From: Staphylococcus ureilyticus
GTDB lineage: Bacteria; Bacillota; Bacilli; Staphylococcales; Staphylococcaceae
Length of the DNA: 36,324 nt
Assembly: GCF_002902235.1 (NCBI RefSeq)
Contig: NZ_PPRL01000007.1
Span: 1-36,324 of the forward strand
Direction: 5' to 3'
Shown in pieces: positions 32,719 to 36,324 of this stretch. The notes under the pieces are model-generated. The model ran no database searches and was not told where the DNA came from. It saw nothing but the letters and a program-made list of their open reading frames with translations. The stretch's first letter is position 1. The number at the start of each line of letters is the position of its first letter. A program made the translations under genes and the position numbers.

Positions 32719-33684
32719 TTACTGCACGTCATTGTTTTCCTGTACTTTTTGATAAAAATAATTAGCAACAATAATATCTACAATGGCTACACCTACAGAT
32801 TTAAAAACGGTAATTTCATCATCACTTTCGCGTCCAGCTAAATGAGAACCGACGATTTCACCTAATTCTCCATATAAATCTTTTTCTCCAAACAGACCTT
32901 CTTTTATTGGGGTAATTAAATCCCCTGTTTCTTCTAACGCCGCTTCCGATGCTTCTACAACTACTTTATCGGCATTGGCTATAGCGTGTGAAGGTAACTC
33001 TTGCATATCTGGTTTAAAAGAGCCCACAGCATTCACATGCACCCCAGCTTCTAACGATTTATTAAAAACAGGTTGTGTGGCGTTGGTTGCAGTGACAATA
33101 ACATCAGCATTAGCTATAGCATCATCAACATCTTCCATCACTGTCACATCTACGGATTGATATTGCTGTTGAATCGTTTCTGCAAATGTCACTGCTTTAC
33201 GGTGAGTTCTATTATACAGTTGAATATGTTTGATATCTCTAACAGCTAATACAGCTTCAATTAATCCTTGTGCTTGATCGCCTGTCCCTATGACACATAA
33301 TGTTTCTGCATTTTCACGAGCAAGGTATTTTGTAGCTACGCCAGAAATTGCGCCTGTACGAATTTTGGTTAAGTAAGAACCTTCTAATACAGCTAATGTT
33401 TCACCAGTTTCATAATCTGATAATATCACAGAACCAACAATGGTATTTTTACCTATCTTTGTATTATTAGGGGCCATTGTTACTGTTTTAAGCCCCACAA
33501 CTTTCAATTCATCAGATAAAGCCGGCATAACTAGATAACGATTGTCTTCATTAAAAGGAAGTACATAACGTAAAGGGGTATCAGTCTTACCTTCAGAATA
33601 GGCCTGTAAAGATTCGGCTACCGCTTCAACGACTTCTTCCATGTTTAATAATTCAGCTTGTTCATGTGCATCAATAAATTTCAT
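32719..33684 (-). CDS. Ornithine cyclodeaminase/mu-crystallin family dehydrogenase
   Basis: A 321-residue NAD(P)-binding enzyme. Family members include ornithine cyclodeaminase, alanine dehydrogenase and ketimine reductases. The substrate half shows RYVLPFNEDNRYLVMPAL, the conserved lysine in GLKTV, and YLTKIRTGAISGVATKYLA with the carboxylate-binding arginine. The Rossmann half begins VIGTGDQAQGLIEAV, followed by VTATNATQPVF and a late ESDDEITVFKSVGVAIVDI. No sbnA-like synthase adjoins it, so a staphyloferrin B role is unlikely. It follows the small membrane protein gene by 9 bases, in one operon. The exact substrate is open. Confidence 0.85.
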   Translation of the reverse strand: MKFIDAHEQAELLNMEEVVEAVAESLQAYSEGKTDTPLRYVLPFNEDNRYLVMPALSDELKVVGLKTVTMAPNNTKIGKNTIVGSVILSDYETGETLAVLEGSYLTKIRTGAISGVATKYLARENAETLCVIGTGDQAQGLIEAVLAVRDIKHIQLYNRTHRKAVTFAETIQQQYQSVDVTVMEDVDDAIANADVIVTATNATQPVFNKSLEAGVHVNAVGSFKPDMQELPSHAIANADKVVVEASEAALEETGDLITPIKEGLFGEKDLYGELGEIVGSHLAGRESDDEITVFKSVGVAIVDIIVANYFYQKVQENNDVQ

Positions 33685-33693
33685 AAGCCACCT

Positions 33694-34104
33694 CTATTCT
33701 TTTACATTTTCTGACTCTAAAATGTTACTCTTCTTTTCAAATTTATTTTCAAATAAGATTATTCCTATAAATCCAACGACAAGTAAAGGGATGATAATCC
33801 AAGCCATATGATTATCGACATACACAGACACACAATATATCGCTAATAATAGTGTTATGGCCAACATATTTTTAATAAACAGCAACCAATAATCCGTTTT
33901 CACACTAAACCATGTTTGTTGCTGATTATCTTCTATTTTAATATGATATAACGTAAACTTTAAATGTGTAATCAACATATAAATAAATGCTAAAATACCG
34001 ATTAACAACAAGATTTTATGAAATATGGCGTTAGGAACCACATCTGCAGCCGCTGCAAATATAATACCGATTACAATACTTTTCAGTTCTGCATTTTTCT
34101 TCAT
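33694..34104 (-). CDS. Small membrane protein of unknown function
   Basis: I do not recognise a family. The 136-residue protein has four predicted membrane helices in two hairpins (about residues 9-25 and 31-47, then 74-94 and 99-117). A polar segment, HIKIEDNQQQTWFSVKTD, joins the hairpins, and the C terminus is charged and probably cytoplasmic (NKFEKKSNILESENVKE). GGAG sits 5 bases before the ATG. It is the first gene of a two-gene operon with the ornithine cyclodeaminase-like enzyme, so a link to transport or membrane sensing of an amino acid is possible but unproven. Confidence 0.65.
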   Translation of the reverse strand: MKKNAELKSIVIGIIFAAAADVVPNAIFHKILLLIGILAFIYMLITHLKFTLYHIKIEDNQQQTWFSVKTDYWLLFIKNMLAITLLLAIYCVSVYVDNHMAWIIIPLLVVGFIGIILFENKFEKKSNILESENVKE

Positions 34105-34251
34105 ATCAAACTCCGAACCTTTGTCATTAATTCAATCTCTATTGTTACAATAACATACTTACTCGGAATTTTAAGTTTGACTAAGAGCTAATCTTTTAAA
34201 AATAGATAATGATCTACCTATGAATACACCGTACAATATGTGGAAAAACAG

Positions 34252-34902
34252 CTAATGATTCAAGCAATTTATAAAATAAGCATCTGTATGGGTTTGTACC
34301 TGTTCAAGTGTGGCACCTTCTTGAAGTTCAACCAATTTCATAACTTTATCTTCAAATTTAAAAACAGCTAAATCTGTGATTAACGTATTAACAACACTTG
34401 CGCCTGTTAAAGGCAACTCACATTTTGATTTTATCTTAGATTCACCGTGTTTATTCATATGGTCCATGATAACGACCACTTTTTGAGCTCCAACCACCAA
34501 ATCCATCGCACCACCCATACCTTTTACGAGCTTGCCAGGAATCATGTAGTTTGCTAAATCACCTGTTTCCGAAACTTCCATACCACCAAGAATTGCTAAA
34601 TCAATATGCCCGCCGCGTATCATCGCAAATGATTCTGCATTATCGAAATAGGAAGCCCCTTTAGCAGCAGTAACCGTTTCTTTACCTGCATTAATCAAAT
34701 CTGGATCCACTTCATCTTCAGTAGGATATGGGCCAATACCAAGCAAACCATTTTCAGATTGGAAAAAGACATTTTCCACATGATCATTCATCTCATTTGC
34801 TACAAGTGTTGGCATACCAATACCTAAATTTATTACCATATCACTACGAATTTCTTGTGCTGCACGCTGAATAATCTTCTTACGTTGTGTTTGTTTATCC
34901 AT
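34252..34902 (-). CDS. scoB: 3-oxoacid CoA-transferase subunit B
   Basis: Beta subunit of succinyl-CoA:3-oxoacid (acetoacetate) CoA-transferase, which moves CoA between acyl-CoA and a short ketoacid. The 216-residue protein has the family N-terminal NLGIGMPTLVANE, and the catalytic glutamate is E50 in QSENGLLGIGPYP. Then come GGHIDLAILGGMEVSETGDLANYMIPGKLVKGMGGAMDL and CELPLTGASVV. Its start overlaps the end of the alpha subunit gene by 8 bases, a sign of coupled translation and equal subunit amounts. Confidence 0.95.
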   Translation of the reverse strand: MDKQTQRKKIIQRAAQEIRSDMVINLGIGMPTLVANEMNDHVENVFFQSENGLLGIGPYPTEDEVDPDLINAGKETVTAAKGASYFDNAESFAMIRGGHIDLAILGGMEVSETGDLANYMIPGKLVKGMGGAMDLVVGAQKVVVIMDHMNKHGESKIKSKCELPLTGASVVNTLITDLAVFKFEDKVMKLVELQEGATLEQVQTHTDAYFINCLNH

Positions 34903-35599
34903 GTTGTACCTCCTTCACTGTACGTTTTTCTATGCGTTTTTCAAAATGTTTTCCTAGATAGATATAATCCACATATACACCTGACAGATGTACATCATCT
35001 GGGTCAATTTCACCTAATTCAACAATTTCTTCTACTTCAACGACAGTAGTCTTGGCGGCCATAGCACATAAAGGATTAAAATTACGCGCTGTTTTTTCAA
35101 ATACTAAATTACCAAATGTATCCGCCTTTTGAGCCTTCACAATACCAAAATCGCCTGTAATGGCACGTTCCATAATGTACGTTTCACCGTCAAATTCTCG
35201 TGATTCTTTACCTTCAGCAATCAAAGTACCCACACCTGTTTTTGTGTAAAATGCTGGAATACCTGCACCGCCTGCACGTAGTTTTTCAGCCAACGTACCT
35301 TGAGGTGTTAGTGTTACAGCTAACTCACCATTGATCAGTTGTTGCTCAAATGTTTTATTTTCACCCACATACGAGCTAACCATTTTATCTATTTGTTTTT
35401 TCTCAAGTAAACGGCCCAATCCAAAATCATCTACACCACAGTTATTACTCACTACGGTTAATCCTTTTGTACCTTTTGTACGAATCGCTTCAATGGCATG
35501 CTCTGGTATCCCGCATAGCCCGAAACCACCGGCAAGTACTGTCATGCCATTTTCTAAATGCTCAAATGCTGTGTGTATGTCTTGAATGACTTTAGACAT
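34895..35599 (-). CDS. scoA: 3-oxoacid CoA-transferase subunit A
   Basis: Alpha subunit of the same CoA-transferase, 234 residues. Visible family blocks are LAGGFGLCGIPEHAI (the CoA-binding loop), VVSNNCGVDDFGLG, SYVGENKTFEQQ, LAEKLRAGGAGIPAFYTKTGVGT and the C-terminal VHLSGVYVDYIY. GAGG lies 8 bases before the ATG. With scoB it may serve acetoacetate or short fatty acid use. No thiolase or hydroxybutyrate dehydrogenase gene adjoins it in this window. Confidence 0.95.
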   Translation of the reverse strand: MSKVIQDIHTAFEHLENGMTVLAGGFGLCGIPEHAIEAIRTKGTKGLTVVSNNCGVDDFGLGRLLEKKQIDKMVSSYVGENKTFEQQLINGELAVTLTPQGTLAEKLRAGGAGIPAFYTKTGVGTLIAEGKESREFDGETYIMERAITGDFGIVKAQKADTFGNLVFEKTARNFNPLCAMAAKTTVVEVEEIVELGEIDPDDVHLSGVYVDYIYLGKHFEKRIEKRTVKEVQHG

Positions 35600-35625
35600 G
35601 TTATAACCTCACTTCTTTTTTAAAA

Positions 35626-35642
35626 TTAATACCTAGTATTAA
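35626..35642. promoter_or_regulatory. 17-bp palindrome at the scoAB promoter
   Basis: TTAATAC-CTA-GTATTAA is a perfect 7+7 inverted repeat with a 3-base spacer. It lies just downstream of a minus-strand TATAAT at 35649-35654 and about 30 bases above the scoA start. This is a position where a TetR- or MarR-type repressor would block transcription. The regulator is not in the window. Confidence 0.5.
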
Positions 35643-35753
35643 AAACAATTATACTTGAAATTTTTTGCGAAGTCTTTTATTTCATGTTGCCGTTTTCATA
35701 ATCTCTATAAATTTTTTCTTTATATTTAAAGTTTGTTTTCAATAAAATTACAA

Positions 35754-35785
35754 AAAAGCAAGTTTCAAATATGAAACTTGCTTTT
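35754..35785 (-). terminator. Terminator of the CpsF/XcbB-like gene
   Basis: A perfect 14-bp stem (AAAAGCAAGTTTCA with its complement) around a 4-base loop, immediately past the stop codon at 35790. The arms themselves supply the A and T tracts on both strands. Confidence 0.88.
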
Positions 35786-35789
35786 ATAA

Positions 35790-36324
35790 TTAATCGAATT
35801 TTTTATTAAGTAACATTTTATTTAATAACATCAACTGTTCAGGAACACTATTTCTTGAAACATCAGGATGATTGACAATATGGTTATCTATCATACGTAT
35901 TTTATTTACAAGTTTTTCCTCTATTCGATTTGTTTGATTGTAATATAATTTTACGTTTTCACAACAAATAATATGTTTTTCAAAGTGATTACTTTTTTTT
36001 AAGTTTGTATTAATTGTCGGCACTAAATCTTCCTGCCTTAGTCCTTTCATAAACCTTCTATCATTTTGTTCTAGGTCTCCACCAATATTTACAATTGGAT
36101 CAACAGCTAATGTCTTCAAATCGAGTGCTGCTCCATGATAAAGTGCACCTGTCCCTCCTTTAGACACTCCATAAAGAACAACATTTTCTTTTTTTATGTT
36201 CAATTTTTCAATTAAATTTAAAATTGAAAGTTGTATATTCTTTTCATAATCTGGAAAATTAGATGTACTGATATAGTGCGATCCATGTGAGACATTTAAA
36301 TCCATTATTCTCATGGTATATACG
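35790..36324 (-). CDS. CpsF/XcbB- or Asp2-like hydrolase-fold protein, 5' end outside window
   Basis: The visible 178 or so residues are the C-terminal part of a longer protein. The frame stays open through the right edge (VYT before the ATG at 36314), and no ribosome binding site precedes that ATG. The segment DLNVSHGSHYIST and the nucleophile elbow VLYGVSKGGTGAL (G-x-S-x-G) are typical of the alpha/beta-hydrolase part of XcbB/CpsF capsule proteins and Asp2. A late DNHIVNHPD could hold the histidine. A role in surface polysaccharide or glycoprotein export is inferred from that family and from the polymer genes a few kilobases away. Confidence in the fold is fair and in the function low. Confidence 0.6.
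   Translation of the reverse strand, partial: VYTMRIMDLNVSHGSHYISTSNFPDYEKNIQLSILNLIEKLNIKKENVVLYGVSKGGTGALYHGAALDLKTLAVDPIVNIGGDLEQNDRRFMKGLRQEDLVPTINTNLKKSNHFEKHIICCENVKLYYNQTNRIEEKLVNKIRMIDNHIVNHPDVSRNSVPEQLMLLNKMLLNKKFD

Noticed and set aside
32719-33684. SbnB-type staphyloferrin B enzyme
   Set aside because: No sbnA or other siderophore genes are adjacent and the operon partner is an unknown membrane protein.
34195-34216. Terminator after scoB (TAGAT/ATCTA hairpin with T run)
   Set aside because: The stem has only five weak pairs; too little to list as a feature.

Overview
This AT-rich, tightly packed window looks like the chromosome of a coagulase-negative Staphylococcus. The signs are strong AAGGAGG-type ribosome binding sites, frequent TTG starts, an IsaB-family antigen, a BlaZ-type beta-lactamase, a FusB-family fusidic acid resistance protein and an IcaC-like acyltransferase. 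The mix of a chromosomal fus gene, a chromosomal bla gene and a full glucuronate operon suggests the novobiocin-resistant saprophyticus/xylosus/cohnii/arlettae group. The species cannot be fixed from sequence alone.

Layout, left to right. 1-528: edge region with a ribosome binding site for a gene off the left end. 529-1485: SDR-type threonine dehydrogenase. 1704-2539: a fus gene behind a leader peptide with attenuator-like hairpins, followed by six 65-bp tandem repeats. 2984-5169: divergent LysR regulator and MFS transporter. 5315-7249: SRPBCC protein and amino acid permease. 8086-11733: glutamate dehydrogenase, then a ureohydrolase and an Nramp-fold transporter lacking the usual metal-binding residues. 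11805-13606: YkvI-like carrier and a decayed sugar porter.

13784-21494 is one minus-strand operon, kdgA-kdgK-TRAP transporter (P, Q, M)-uxaC-uxuA-uxuB, with a divergent LacI repressor. A perfect 22-bp palindrome lies between them. Together the genes import a hexuronate and take D-glucuronate through fructuronate, mannonate, KDG and KDPG to pyruvate and glyceraldehyde 3-phosphate.

23028-28602 is an accessory stretch: LysR gene and bla in tandem with no blaR1-blaI, isaB-like antigen, YdhR-like protein, SGNH esterase and an orphan IcaC-like acyltransferase. 28758-32227 is a two-gene unit for surface polymer: a nucleotide-sugar epimerase and an 838-residue fusion of a CDP-glycerol glycerophosphotransferase with a GT4 glycosyltransferase. 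32719-35599 holds an ornithine cyclodeaminase-family gene with a small membrane protein, and a two-subunit 3-oxoacid CoA-transferase. A hydrolase-like CpsF/XcbB-type gene runs off the right edge.

The items most worth a second look are the fus leader attenuator, the hairpin-bearing repeat array, the GDH/ureohydrolase/non-canonical Nramp cluster, the bla gene without its usual regulators, the glucuronate regulon with its operator, and the polymerase-glycosyltransferase fusion.
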